From: Limihaloglobus sulfuriphilus
GTDB taxonomy: Bacteria > Planctomycetota > Phycisphaerae > Sedimentisphaerales > Sedimentisphaeraceae
Assembly (NCBI RefSeq): GCF_001999965.1
Contig: NZ_CP019646.1
Span: 2,108,001 to 2,172,000, forward strand
Direction: 5' to 3'
DNA length: 64,000 bases
Numbering within the stretch: position 1 is the stretch's first letter; every line of letters begins with the position of its first letter. The position numbers were made by a program, and so were the translations under genes. Below the pieces are notes generated by a model that did not search any database, was not told where the DNA came from, and saw nothing but the letters and a program-made list of their open reading frames with translations. Positions 1-8,753 of this stretch are shown here, in pieces.

Positions 1-434
1 CCCAGCTCGCATGGCAGGCCCTCGAAATCCTCACGGGTGACAAGGCCTATCATTTTTACTTCCTTGTGGAAATTCACCAGGACAACTCTATTGAAATCCT
101 TTTTCTTGGATGAATCAAGGAAATCCATCAGGCTGCTTATCGCCCCATAGATCGATTTTATAAGAGGCAGCCGCTGCAGAAGCCTCTCACCCCAGCGAAA
201 GAGCCGCCTGAACAGCCAGAGCCGAAGCAGTGCGCCGGCGGCAAACACTACCCCAACACCCGCAGCGACGCCCATGCCGGGAATGTAGTACTCAGAGGGC
301 AATACCAGTTTTATCATGCTGCCCAGAACAGATTCAGCCGTCGAGGCCAGCCAGTAAAGGATGTAGGCCGTGACTATTATCGGCAAAACAGCCATCAGCC
401 CCTGAAAAAATAGTTTGCTGATTTTTCTTATCAT
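1..434 (-). CDS. DUF502 family membrane protein (3'-truncated by window edge)
   Basis: The frame opens at an ATG at 434 behind an AAGGA ribosome site and is still open at base 1, so only about 144 N-terminal residues are visible. The protein starts MIRKISKLFFQGLMAVLPI. It has a first membrane helix around residues 10-30 and a second around 50-70, followed by a basic loop and a soluble stretch containing FLDSSKKKDFNRVVLV. This layout (two N-terminal helices, then a conserved FxxSKKKxFxxVVLV-like segment) is that of the DUF502 family, whose biochemical role is unknown. It reads away from tyrS, with 79 bp between the tyrS stop and this start, so the two may be co-transcribed. The family call rests on pattern recognition and the C-terminus cannot be seen. 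Confidence 0.75.
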   Translation of the reverse strand, partial: MIRKISKLFFQGLMAVLPIIVTAYILYWLASTAESVLGSMIKLVLPSEYYIPGMGVAAGVGVVFAAGALLRLWLFRRLFRWGERLLQRLPLIKSIYGAISSLMDFLDSSKKKDFNRVVLVNFHKEVKMIGLVTREDFEGLPCEL

Positions 435-513
435 TTCAATTCCTTTTGAATAACTAAGTCCCGAACAACCTTTGGTGATTCTTTATCTTACCTTAGAAAA
501 TGCCTGTCGAAAT

Positions 514-1716
514 TTAGTTTAAGCTGATCTTTGCGTATTTTAGTTTGCCGACTTTCAGTATCATGCCCTCGGCGGGGGTAATCATCTCTGCGGGGTTGGT
601 TTTCTTTTCGCCGTCGATTGTTACGCCGCCCTGTTTTGCCAGGCGTTTTGCCTCTCCGCCGGAGGCCGCGAATCCGCATTCGGTTATCAGTTTGCTCAGC
701 ATGATATCCTCGGCGGGGATTTTGACCTCGTCCATATCGCTTGGAAGCTGTTTCTGTGAGAACACCTTGTCGAACTCATCCGCGGCGGCGTCAGCGGCGT
801 CGGCGCCGTGGTAGGTCTTGATGATCTCCTTTGCCAGGGCGATTTTCGAGTCGCGGGGGTGAGATTTTGCCGGATTGACGAGCTCTTTTATCTTATCCTC
901 GGGCACATCGGTCAGCAGCGTGAAGTAATTCTCCATCATCTCATCGGATATGCTCATCACCTTGCCGAACATATCGCCGGGCGAATCGGTAACGCCGATG
1001 TAGTTGCCCTTGCTCTTGCTCATCTTCTCCACGCCGTCAAGCCCGACGAGTATCGGCATGGTCATGACAATCTGGGGTTTCTGGCCGTGCTGTTTCTGCA
1101 GGTCGCGGCCGACGAGGTTGTTGAACGTCTGGTCTGTGCCGCCCAGCTCGACATCGGCCTCTATGCAGACCGAATCGTAGCCCTGCATCAGCGGGTAGAG
1201 AAACTCGTGTATGCTGATCGGATCGCCCTTTTTGTACCGCAGGTCAAACGTATCCCGCTCGAGCATCCGCGCGACGGTCATGGAGCTGCACAGCTTGATA
1301 ACCGCCACCAGGTCAAGATTTTTGAGCCACTCACTGTTTGGCCGCACCTCAAGTTTGTCCTCACTGGTGTCGAGAATCCTGCCGGCCTGCTCGAAGTACG
1401 TCTGGGCGTTGGCCTCGATATCCTCGCCCGAGAGCACAGGCCGCGTTGAGTTCTGGCCGGTAGGATCGCCGATACGGGCGGTATAATCGCCGATAATCAG
1501 GATCGCCTTGTGCCCCATATCCTGAAACTGGCGGAGCTTACGCAGAACCACGGTATGGCCCAGGTGAATATCCGGCGCGGTCGGGTCCATGCCCAGCTTA
1601 ACGCGGAGCTGTATGCCGCGTTTGGCGGCTTCTTCGAGCCTCTCGCCAAGTTCATCTTCGCTGTAAACCTCTACAGTGCCGCGTTTAAGCAGCTTCAAAC
1701 TCTCTGCTGTGTCCAT
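514..1716 (-). CDS. tyrS: Tyrosine--tRNA ligase (TyrRS)
   Basis: Class I aminoacyl-tRNA synthetase that charges tRNA-Tyr in the cytoplasm. At 400 residues it has the usual length for the TyrZ-like bacterial form. The HIGH signature appears as HLGHT at residues 51-55 and the KMSKS loop is perfect at about 231-235. The C-terminal segment (roughly 335-400, with RLAKQGGVTIDGEK) is an S4-type RNA-binding domain. The ATG at 1716 follows a GAAGG ribosome site seven bases upstream. A strong promoter lies about 90 bp upstream, and the DUF502 gene follows in the same direction. Nothing looks damaged. Confidence 0.97.
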   Translation of the reverse strand: MDTAESLKLLKRGTVEVYSEDELGERLEEAAKRGIQLRVKLGMDPTAPDIHLGHTVVLRKLRQFQDMGHKAILIIGDYTARIGDPTGQNSTRPVLSGEDIEANAQTYFEQAGRILDTSEDKLEVRPNSEWLKNLDLVAVIKLCSSMTVARMLERDTFDLRYKKGDPISIHEFLYPLMQGYDSVCIEADVELGGTDQTFNNLVGRDLQKQHGQKPQIVMTMPILVGLDGVEKMSKSKGNYIGVTDSPGDMFGKVMSISDEMMENYFTLLTDVPEDKIKELVNPAKSHPRDSKIALAKEIIKTYHGADAADAAADEFDKVFSQKQLPSDMDEVKIPAEDIMLSKLITECGFAASGGEAKRLAKQGGVTIDGEKKTNPAEMITPAEGMILKVGKLKYAKISLN

Positions 1717-1802
1717 TGTTAAACCTTCAATAATAAATGAGACGATCCAAAAACAGTAAAATAATAAATCTAAAATATCAGATTTGAAATTTCAGATTCG
1801 CT

Positions 1803-1830
1803 ATTATAAACCCGCCGCCGGGATATGCAA
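1803..1830 (-). promoter_or_regulatory. Probable sigma-70 promoter for tyrS
   Basis: On the minus strand TTGCAT and TATAAT are separated by 16 bp, about 90 bp upstream of the tyrS ATG. The leader carries a short palindrome-like AT-rich repeat (AGATTTGAAATTT type). The same TTGCAT -35 variant occurs in front of the tRNA-Ser gene in this window, which supports the call. Confidence 0.55.
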
Positions 1831-1863
1831 GCAGGGATTGAGATGAAAAAAGCGGGAATACGG

Positions 1864-2184
1864 TTAAACTCGTCTATCCCTGTTATTTATCCTTTTTTGA
1901 ATGGTGCCGGGTTGTATTCTCATATCCAGAACTGCTACAACAATTGCAATCTCATCTGCAATATCGTAATATACAGCAAAAGGGAAATGCTTAGAAAGCG
2001 TCCTGTAGAATCCAAAATGCCTCTCATGAACCCCTGCAGTAATTACTAAAGAATCAATATCTGACAATATACTGTCAACAAAATATGCCCCTAAATCACA
2101 TCCTTGATTTTCATAAAAGACCTTTGCCGCCTCAATATCCGTAACCGCCTCCGCAAGAACTATGATTTGTTTAATTCTGATCAA
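1864..2184 (-). CDS. ParE/RelE-superfamily toxin of a type II toxin-antitoxin pair
   Basis: A protein of 106 residues with the order expected for the ParE/RelE fold: an N-terminal strand, two helices containing DIEAAKVFYENQG, then strands with GVHERHFGFYRTL, FPFAVYYDI and IAIVVAVLDMR. Toxins of this fold act on ribosome-bound mRNA (RelE) or gyrase (ParE); which applies here cannot be read from sequence. The start ATG overlaps the stop of the upstream antitoxin gene by 4 bp, the translational coupling typical of such pairs. The C-terminal RNxPxxWxxR-like end is not canonical (it ends RRV), so activity is uncertain. Confidence 0.75.
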   Translation of the reverse strand: MIRIKQIIVLAEAVTDIEAAKVFYENQGCDLGAYFVDSILSDIDSLVITAGVHERHFGFYRTLSKHFPFAVYYDIADEIAIVVAVLDMRIQPGTIQKRINNRDRRV

Positions 2185-2384
2185 CGCAGACGTTCTTTTA
2201 GCTTTTCAAGAGTAATGAAGTGAGCCTGATTTGAAACTATCTTCTCTCTCCTTTTATCTAAAACGCCCTTATGCCAACTGGGTGATTGCACCGGCGTCGA
2301 ATCATGAGAAATCGCATCCCATAATAGTTCCATTGCTTCAAGTTTCTCGGCTTTAGTCATATTTTGTATTTCAGTAATGCCCAT
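2181..2384 (-). CDS. Addiction-module antitoxin, TIGR02574-like
   Basis: A 67-residue partner of the ParE/RelE-type toxin. The segment MTKAEKLEAMELLWDAI followed by SPSWHKGVLDKR matches the short family of antitoxins (addiction module component, TIGR02574) usually found directly upstream of ParE-like toxins. It would bind and neutralise the toxin and probably represses its own promoter. The ATG at 2384 has no recognisable ribosome site; an in-frame ATG eight codons later, at the start of the conserved segment, is an alternative. Gene order antitoxin then toxin with a 4-bp overlap supports function as a pair. Confidence 0.75.
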   Translation of the reverse strand: MGITEIQNMTKAEKLEAMELLWDAISHDSTPVQSPSWHKGVLDKRREKIVSNQAHFITLEKLKERLR

Positions 2385-2461
2385 ATATATATTGTAGTCA
2401 AATTTATGCCGTATTCAAGTATTTCTTTGAAAAACGCGGCTCTTTGAAATATCATTAGTTC

Positions 2462-4360
2462 ATGAGTTTTAAACCGTTAAAATTTGGTATAAAGGCATTT
2501 TTGCCTACAACGCGGCCGGAGCTGAAAAAGCACGGGCGGCGGAATCCCGACATTATCCTCGTGACGGCGGATGCATATGTTGACCACCCATCATTCGGTG
2601 CGGCTCTTATCGGGCGGTACCTGGAGAGCCTGGGTTTCAGCGTGGCGATACTTGACCAGCCCGACTGGCGTAGTGCCGACGATTTCCGCTCGCTGGGCCG
2701 GCCGCGGCTGTTCTGGGGGATTACCTCGGGTGCGGTTGACTCGCGGCTGAATAACTACGCCTCGATGGGGCACCGCCGCAAAAAGGATGTCTATTCGCCC
2801 GGCGGCAAAACCGGAATCCGGCCGGACAAACCCCTGCTAAGCTATGCCGCCCGCGCCCGGGAGGCATTTGCGGACGTGCCGATTATACTCGGTGGACTCG
2901 AGGCATCGCTTCGCAGGCTGGTGCATTATGACTATATCGAAGACCGCATGAAACGCTCATCGCTTACCGACGCCAAGGCGGATATGCTGGTCTTCGGCAT
3001 GGGTGAGCTGGCAATCGCCCAGATCGCCCGCCGTCTTGACAGCGGCGAATCCATATCTGATATGACCGACATCGCCGGCACCGCTTTCCCGCTGCTTAAA
3101 TCGAACGATCCCGGTAGAGACGCAATGCTTGCGTCTCTCTGCGCCACAACAGATTCCCCGCCAATTCAAAAAAACGCAATGCCTGCGTCTCAGAAGGAAG
3201 GAAAGGAAACTTTGCCAGTCCTGCTGCCCTCTCTGCAAGAGCAGACCGAAAACAGCGAGCTGGTGATGACAGCGCAGCTTGAGTACCAGAAACACGCCCT
3301 GCCCGGCGGAAAACCCGTTGTGCAGGAACAGAATCCCGGCTGGATACAGGTCAACCCGCCGATGCGGCCGCTCACCACCGCGGAAATGGACGCCTTGTAC
3401 GAGCTGCCGTTCACACGCCGCTGGCACCCAAAATATGATGCACTCGGCGGCATACCGGCATTGGAGCCGGTGAAGTTCTCGATACTCTCGCACCGCGGCT
3501 GTTTCGGCGGCTGTTCGTTCTGCTCGATTTTCTTTCACCAGGGCAAAGAAATATCATCACGCTCGCAGGAATCAATACTCGCCGAAGCGGAGTCATTCAC
3601 GGTGCACCCGGATTTCAAGGGCACCATCCAGGATGTCGGCGGCCCCAGCGCCAACATGTACCGCATGGGCTGCACACGCAAGAGCATCTGCCGGCGGCCA
3701 AGCTGTATATTCCCCAATATCTGCCCCGACCTGAACACCGACCATAAGCCGCTGATATCGCTGCTGCAAAAACTGGCGGACTGGAAACGCCGGCAGAAGA
3801 AGAAGTCGCATGTATTCGTATCTTCCGGCATTCGCAGCGACCTGGCGAACCTCTGCCCGGAATATATAGACCTCGTGGCAAAGGAGTTTGTCAGCGGACA
3901 TCTAAAGGTAGCGCCGGAACATACAAGCCGCCGCGTGCTCAACCTCATGGGCAAGCCCGGCTTCGGCACGCATAGGAAATTTGAACAGGCCTTCGCCAAA
4001 AGCTCTGCCGCCGCCGGCAAGAAACAGTACCTCGTGCCGTATTTTATCAGCTCACACCCGGGCTGCGGAGAAGATGAAGCTCTCGAGCTGGCGGAATATC
4101 TGATAAAAAACAACCTTCGCCTCCGTCAGGTGCAGGATTTCACGCCCGGCCCGCTGGCAATGTCAACCGCTATGTTCGTCTCGGGCCTTTCGCCAGAGAT
4201 GAAGCGTATATTCGTGGCTCGCGGCAGAAAAGACAAAAAACTCCAGGCATCGCTTATCCAGTATTTCATGCCGGAGAACGCCGGCGAGGTAGCCGCGTTC
4301 CTAAAACGCAAACGCCGCCACGACCTGCTAAAAAAAATCCCCCGCCCCAGACGCAGGTAA
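2462..4360 (+). CDS. ygiQ: YgiQ family radical SAM protein (UPF0313)
   Basis: A radical SAM protein of 632 residues. It has the N-terminal UPF0313 domain (DPSFG/RYLESLGF type), then the CxxxCxxC cluster motif in RGCFGGCSFCSIFFHQG at Cys347, Cys351 and Cys354. A second cysteine-rich stretch (CTRKSICRRPSCIFPNICP) and a Lys/Arg-rich C-terminus follow, as in E. coli YgiQ. The family's substrate is unknown. About 60 residues around 219-280 look like an insertion relative to the family core: low-complexity sequence coded by palindromic DNA repeats at 3114-3191 that keep the frame open. It stands alone, diverging from the toxin-antitoxin pair and converging on the 4425-4970 gene. Confidence 0.92.
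   Translation: MSFKPLKFGIKAFLPTTRPELKKHGRRNPDIILVTADAYVDHPSFGAALIGRYLESLGFSVAILDQPDWRSADDFRSLGRPRLFWGITSGAVDSRLNNYASMGHRRKKDVYSPGGKTGIRPDKPLLSYAARAREAFADVPIILGGLEASLRRLVHYDYIEDRMKRSSLTDAKADMLVFGMGELAIAQIARRLDSGESISDMTDIAGTAFPLLKSNDPGRDAMLASLCATTDSPPIQKNAMPASQKEGKETLPVLLPSLQEQTENSELVMTAQLEYQKHALPGGKPVVQEQNPGWIQVNPPMRPLTTAEMDALYELPFTRRWHPKYDALGGIPALEPVKFSILSHRGCFGGCSFCSIFFHQGKEISSRSQESILAEAESFTVHPDFKGTIQDVGGPSANMYRMGCTRKSICRRPSCIFPNICPDLNTDHKPLISLLQKLADWKRRQKKKSHVFVSSGIRSDLANLCPEYIDLVAKEFVSGHLKVAPEHTSRRVLNLMGKPGFGTHRKFEQAFAKSSAAAGKKQYLVPYFISSHPGCGEDEALELAEYLIKNNLRLRQVQDFTPGPLAMSTAMFVSGLSPEMKRIFVARGRKDKKLQASLIQYFMPENAGEVAAFLKRKRRHDLLKKIPRPRRR
3114..3191. repeat. Palindromic repeat pair inserted in-frame in ygiQ
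   Basis: The first unit (3114-3138) is GTAGAG followed by a palindrome with perfect 10-bp arms AGAGACGCAA / TTGCGTCTCT around a TGC loop. A second, degenerate copy of the core (ACGCAATGCCTGCGTCTC) lies at 3174-3191. The intervening DNA stays in frame with ygiQ and encodes low-complexity sequence. Units starting with GTAGAG and ending in CTC also occur in non-coding DNA near 52.0, 56.7 and 60.2 kb. Confidence 0.7.
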
Positions 4361-4424
4361 TTTAACAGGCAGTTATATCCGCAGATTCCGCCGATTATCG
4401 CAGATTATTATCATGTATTTATCA

Positions 4425-4970
4425 CTAATCACTCCGCCCATAGGTTAAAGTGTGACGGTAAAAGGTGCCGCCTCTCCAATTGTACTCAAAGGAGTGGTCT
4501 GAAGGAGCGTAAAGATGAACAGCTACGGTCAATTGCCCCTCTGCTATATAATACACATAAACATTTGGTGCATAGGTGGGTACCTTTTGCGGGTCTCTTG
4601 GAAGCTTGATCTCACGCCCAAGTACACGGCTCAGTTCTTTTTCAAGGACATGAGAGTTTGCAAACTTAGCATTCCTCGCCAACACTTTATCGTTGGCAAA
4701 TACATTCTCCATCTCAGGACTGTGGCCTATCAAGACCATAAAGGGTCTTTCAATGGACTCTGACTCAAAGGGAAGTGAATCGGTTTTAACTGCATACTCA
4801 AGAACAATATTCGTAATCTGCTCAGCGTGTTTCATGCGTATCGGATCCATAGCCTCCTGATACTTCCTGTCCATGTGCCGGTATATCACAATACATGTAA
4901 CAACAGCCACAATCACAAACAGTGCAATACCACAAATCACCCACAAATACGTTAAACTTTTATTCTGCAT
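4425..4970 (-). CDS. Hypothetical single-pass membrane protein
   Basis: A 181-residue protein that I do not recognise. It has one N-terminal membrane helix (about residues 8-30, WVICGIALFVIVAVVTCIVI) followed by a soluble, probably extracytoplasmic domain of about 150 residues. The soluble part carries FMVLIGHSPEMENVF and a tyrosine-rich end (PNVYVYYIAEGQ). It has no cysteine clusters or recognisable catalytic motif. It converges on ygiQ with 64 bp between the stops and lies just downstream of the rRNA terminator, so it is probably transcribed on its own. The long frame and plausible domain structure make it a real gene; no function can be assigned. Confidence 0.6.
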   Translation of the reverse strand: MQNKSLTYLWVICGIALFVIVAVVTCIVIYRHMDRKYQEAMDPIRMKHAEQITNIVLEYAVKTDSLPFESESIERPFMVLIGHSPEMENVFANDKVLARNAKFANSHVLEKELSRVLGREIKLPRDPQKVPTYAPNVYVYYIAEGQLTVAVHLYAPSDHSFEYNWRGGTFYRHTLTYGRSD

Positions 4971-5121
4971 AGATTAAATTTAAATCTTGTCAATTGAAAG
5001 TCAAGGGTCAAATCTACAAGAATCAGTGTGCCGGCGACAGCTCGTTCCAGTTGGTTGTGCAGCGGGGACTTCTGCGGCGGAATAATACGCTCTATCACTT
5101 AAAATTCATCTCCACCCCTAT

Positions 5122-5167
5122 ACTATAAAATAGAAGAAGCCCTCCTGGTTTTAACCAGAAGGGCTTC
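5122..5167 (-). terminator. Rho-independent terminator of the 23S-5S operon
   Basis: On the minus strand, immediately after the 5S gene, GAAGCCCT and CTGGTT pair with AACCAG and AGGGCTTC (stem 5136-5167, one mismatch). The stem is followed by a T-rich run (TTCTATTTTATAG). Position and strength fit the end of the rRNA transcript. Confidence 0.85.
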
Positions 5168-5172
5168 ATAAT

Positions 5173-5278
5173 GCCGGCGATAACCTACTTTCGCCCAAGG
5201 GACTATCATCGGCCGGTTGGGCTTAGCTTCTGAGTTCGGAATGGGATCAGGCGTTTCCCCAACAGTATGGTCACCGGC
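5173..5278 (-). rRNA. rrf: 5S ribosomal RNA
   Basis: The minus strand carries the conserved 5S core, including CCCATTCCGAACTCAGAAG and the 3' segment GGGCGAAAGTAGGTTATCGCC. The 5' GCCGGTGACCATA pairs with the 3' TATCGCCGGC to close helix I. Its length of about 106 nt is slightly short but within the bacterial range. It follows the 23S gene after a spacer of about 310 bp. Confidence 0.93.
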
Positions 5279-5293
5279 AAGTTCATTTACTAA

Positions 5294-5359
5294 ACGGTTT
5301 GGTTAAACTAATAACTAATAGTGAATAACTAATAGTTATTAGTTGTTCACTTAAACCGT
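5294..5359. repeat. Inverted repeat in the 23S-5S spacer
   Basis: ACGGTTT at 5294-5300 and AAACCGT at 5353-5359 enclose nearly self-complementary AT-rich arms (AACTAATAACTAATAG against CTAATAGTTATTAGTT). This forms a hairpin of about 65 nt in the spacer transcript and belongs to the same ACTAATAGT family as the two repeats flanking the 23S gene. Confidence 0.6.
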
Positions 5360-5454
5360 ATTGTATATAAAGTTACTACAGTTGACACGTAAAGAATCTA
5401 TCAATACGCTGTAATCAAATTCAATAAGAATATTTGTTAAACTAATAAATATAA

Positions 5455-5575
5455 GTGAATAACTATTAACTAATAGTTGTCGAATTCGCTTCGCTGGTAC
5501 TTGTAAAAAGTATCAGCCCAAGGCTGAATCCTTCACTATTAGTTTTTCACTATTCACTATTAGTTTATAATCAAT
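5455..5575. repeat. ACTAATAGT-family spacer repeat, 3' side of 23S
   Basis: This unit contains internal inverted ACTATTA/TAATAGT tracts around a core that includes GAATTCGCTTCGCT and a TACTTGTAAAAAGTA-like segment. A second copy lies at 8775-8891 on the other side of the 23S gene in the same orientation. The rest of the 5279-5587 spacer shows no gene. Confidence 0.65.
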
Positions 5576-5710
5576 AATTGATTGATGCGGTCAAGTTATT
5601 GGACGTTAGTACCGGTTAGCTTAATACATTTCTGCACTTACACATCCGGCCTATCAACCTGGTAGTCTTCCAGGGTCCTTCAGATATTAATCATGGAATC
5701 CTCATCTCGG

Positions 5711-5747
<37 letters not shown>

Positions 5748-5889
5748 TTTCCCGACTTAGCTACCCAGCATGCACTTAGCAGCACAACTGGTACACCAGA
5801 GGTCAGTGCTTCCCAATCCTCTCGTACTAGGGAAACATCTCCACAAGATTCCAACGCCCACGGCAGATAGGGACCGACCTGGCTCACGC

Positions 5890-5948
<59 letters not shown>

Positions 5949-5952
5949 CCTA

Positions 5953-5993
<41 letters not shown>

Positions 5994-6020
5994 GCCCCGC
6001 CGCTATGAACGCTCGGGGGC

Positions 6021-6053
<33 letters not shown>

Positions 6054-6199
6054 TGATGAGCGATGGCCCTTCCACACGGGACCACCGGATCACTAAGACC
6101 TGCTTTCGCATCTGCTCGAGTTATAGCTCTCGCAGTTAAGCACACTTCTACCTTTATGCTCTACGCATGATTGCCAACCATGCTGAGTGTACCTTTGTA

Positions 6200-6246
<47 letters not shown>

Positions 6247-6512
6247 TCAAGCACGGTCCTCTGTCCTGATTCAAGGCTCAGAGTTAGATAACTAATACAC
6301 CAAGGGTGGTATTTCAACGATGGCTCCACGATTCCCAGAAGAACCGCTTCAAAGCCTCCCACCTATCCTACGCATGATATACCAGGTACCAATACCTGAC
6401 TGCAGTAAAGGTTCACGGGGTCTTTCCGTCTTGCCGCGGGTATGTGGTATCTTCACCACATCTACAATTTCACCGAGTCCGTTGTTGAGACAGTGCACCA
6501 GTCGTTACGCCG

Positions 6513-6544
<32 letters not shown>

Positions 6545-6545
6545 C

Positions 6546-6589
<44 letters not shown>

Positions 6590-6593
6590 GGCT

Positions 6594-6875
6594 TCAGTCG
6601 TCAGCTTCTCCGTCACTTGATTTACACATTAAACTTTTCTGTATTCTATTCATCAAATGTCTGCGGGCATTGCCGCTCTTCAAACGTTTCTCACGTTTTC
6701 TCGCATCTGATTCGCTCATATATGCTTCATAATAAACTAAATGCCAGTTACCATTTCTGGTGGTTTTACAACCACTGCCAGACTTATGACTTGAGACTCT
6801 TGTTTTCAAGTCACTGCTGTAACCGATGTAGCATTTCTCTGTGTTTTCTTCATAAAGTACATATACATAATACAT
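6594..6875 (-). CDS. GIY-YIG nuclease-family protein encoded inside the 23S rRNA insertion
   Basis: A 93-residue protein with the small single-domain GIY-YIG architecture (COG2827-like). It begins MYYVYVLYEE (the GIY position is YVY), then CYIGYS (YIG), an Arg in DLKTRVSSHKSG, WHLVYYEAY and the Glu-bearing helix RKREKRLKSG. GIY-YIG enzymes cleave DNA; many stand-alone members have unknown targets. The ATG is preceded by GGAG eight bases upstream, in the distal loop of the insertion stem. The last ten or so codons run through the second stem arm and the TGA stop lies in the adjoining 23S sequence (GACTGAAGCC). Transcription is presumably that of the rRNA operon. Whether it is translated before, after or instead of ribosome assembly is unknown. 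It could be a homing-type nuclease or a domesticated one. Confidence 0.85.
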   Translation of the reverse strand: MYYVYVLYEENTEKCYIGYSSDLKTRVSSHKSGSGCKTTRNGNWHLVYYEAYMSESDARKREKRLKSGNARRHLMNRIQKSLMCKSSDGEADD

Positions 6876-6904
6876 TGTGTATCTCCGTATAAATCAAGTG
6901 ACGG
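6610..6904 (-). other. Stem-bounded insertion (intervening-sequence-like) in 23S helix 68
   Basis: Perfectly complementary 15-nt arms CCGTCACTTGATTTA (6610-6624) and its complement (6890-6904) enclose about 265 nt that have no counterpart in ordinary 23S rRNA. The insertion sits in helix 68, immediately 5' of helix 69. A terminal stem of this kind is what rRNA intervening sequences use for RNase III excision, which leaves the rRNA fragmented. At under 300 nt with an ORF filling almost all of it, there is no room for a group I or II intron core. Excision or retention cannot be judged from DNA. Confidence 0.8.
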
Positions 6905-7401
6905 ATAACCGCCTTCCTTAACCTTCCGGCACCGAGCAGGCGTCATTCTCTATACATCCACTGTACGTGTTAGCAGAGAACTGTGTTTTTGGTAAACAGT
7001 CGCCAGTGCCACTTTTCTGTCCCCTCTCCTTGCGGAGGAGGGCCCCCTTATCGCGAACTTACGGGGTCAATTTGCCGAGTTCCTTAACAACGGTTCTCTC
7101 GAGCGCCTTAGGATATTCTCCTCACCTACCTGTGTCAGTTTTAGTACGGTTATGCAGATTTCAATCTACAGCAGCTGTTTCTCGGCACCTTTGCCGGCAA
7201 CTTCGGCATCATATACGGCCTCGATCTTGCGAAACCCGCTCGACTAATCACGGGATTGCCTTAAAAAATGCGTCACTGCTTTCGTCCATCTACATAGTGC
7301 AGGAATATTAACCTGCTGCCCATCGTCTACGCCTTTCAGCCTCGACTAAGGGGCCGACTAACCCTGGGCGGATCTACCTTCCCCAGGAAACCTTAGGTTT
7401 T

Positions 7402-7447
<46 letters not shown>

Positions 7448-7900
7448 AATCACTAATAACCGCTCCACGGCTCCTTGCGGTACCGCTTCGACGCTGATTA
7501 TTACGCTCTCCTACCACTTGATATAAATATCAAATCCGCAGCTTCGGTTCATTGCTTGATTCCCGTTCATTATCGGCACCAAATTGCTCGATCAGTAAGC
7601 TATTACGCACTTTTTAAATGGTGGCTGCTTCTAAGCCAACATCCTGATTGTCTGGGCAATCTGACTTCCTTAGTAACTTAGCAATGATTCGGGACCTTAG
7701 CTGGCGATCTGGGTTGTTCCCCTCTTGACCACACACGTTATTGCACATAGTCTGACTCCCAGAATAAGCCTTACAGTATTCGGAGTTTGGTAGGGGTGGG
7801 TAGGCTGGTGGCCCCCCAGTCCCAATCAGTAGCTCTACCCCTGTAAGGTATAAACTGAGGCTAGTCCTAGAACTATTTCGGAGAGAACGAGATATCTCCA

Positions 7901-7931
<31 letters not shown>

Positions 7932-8753
7932 CTCATCCCCTAACTTTTCAACGTTAGTGGGTTCGGTCGTCCAGGGATTTTTACATCCCCTTCCACCTGG
8001 CCATGGGTAGATCACCTGGTTTCGCGTCTAACACCTGCTACTAATACGCCCTATTAAGACTCGGTTTCCCTGCGGCTGCGCACCGGAAGTGCTTAACCTT
8101 GCAACAGACGTTAACTCGCCGGCTCATTATGCGAAAGGCACGCCGTCACCCATATTAAATAGGGCTCCGACTGCTTGTAGGTACATGGTTTCAGGTACTT
8201 TTAACTCCCCTAAAAGGGGTGCTTTTCATCGTTCGCTTACGCTACTTTGCACTATCGGTTATCGAGGAGTACTTAGCCTTGGAGGGTGGGCCCCCCAGCT
8301 TCACACGAGGTTCCACGAGTCTCGTGCTACTCTGGTACACCAAAAGAGAAAGCTATATTGTAAAGTACGGGACTTTCACCATCTATGGTCGAACTTTCCA
8401 GATCGTTCCTATAATATGCTTCTTTGTAACTCTAGTATTGGTGCCCGCAACCCCGGCATGCAAGCACGCCGGTTTGGGCTTGTCCGCTTTCGCTCGCCGC
8501 TACTGACGGAGTCTCGGTTGATTTTCTTTCCTGCAGGTACTAAGATGTTTCAATTCTCTGCGTTAGCTTCAACGGCCTATGAATTCAGCCGTTGACGAAA
8601 GGCACAGCTTGCGCCGGCCTGACAGGTTACCCCATTCGGAAATCCCGGGATTAACAGATGTTTGGCTCTTGCCCCGGGCTTATCGCAGCCTTCCACGTCC
8701 TTCGTCGCCTCTCGATACCTAGACATCCCCCATGTACCCTTAGTAACTTGACC

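Noticed and set aside
6610-6904. Group I or group II intron in 23S
   Set aside because: The insertion is under 300 nt, almost fully coding, and bounded by a simple perfect stem; no catalytic intron core can fit.
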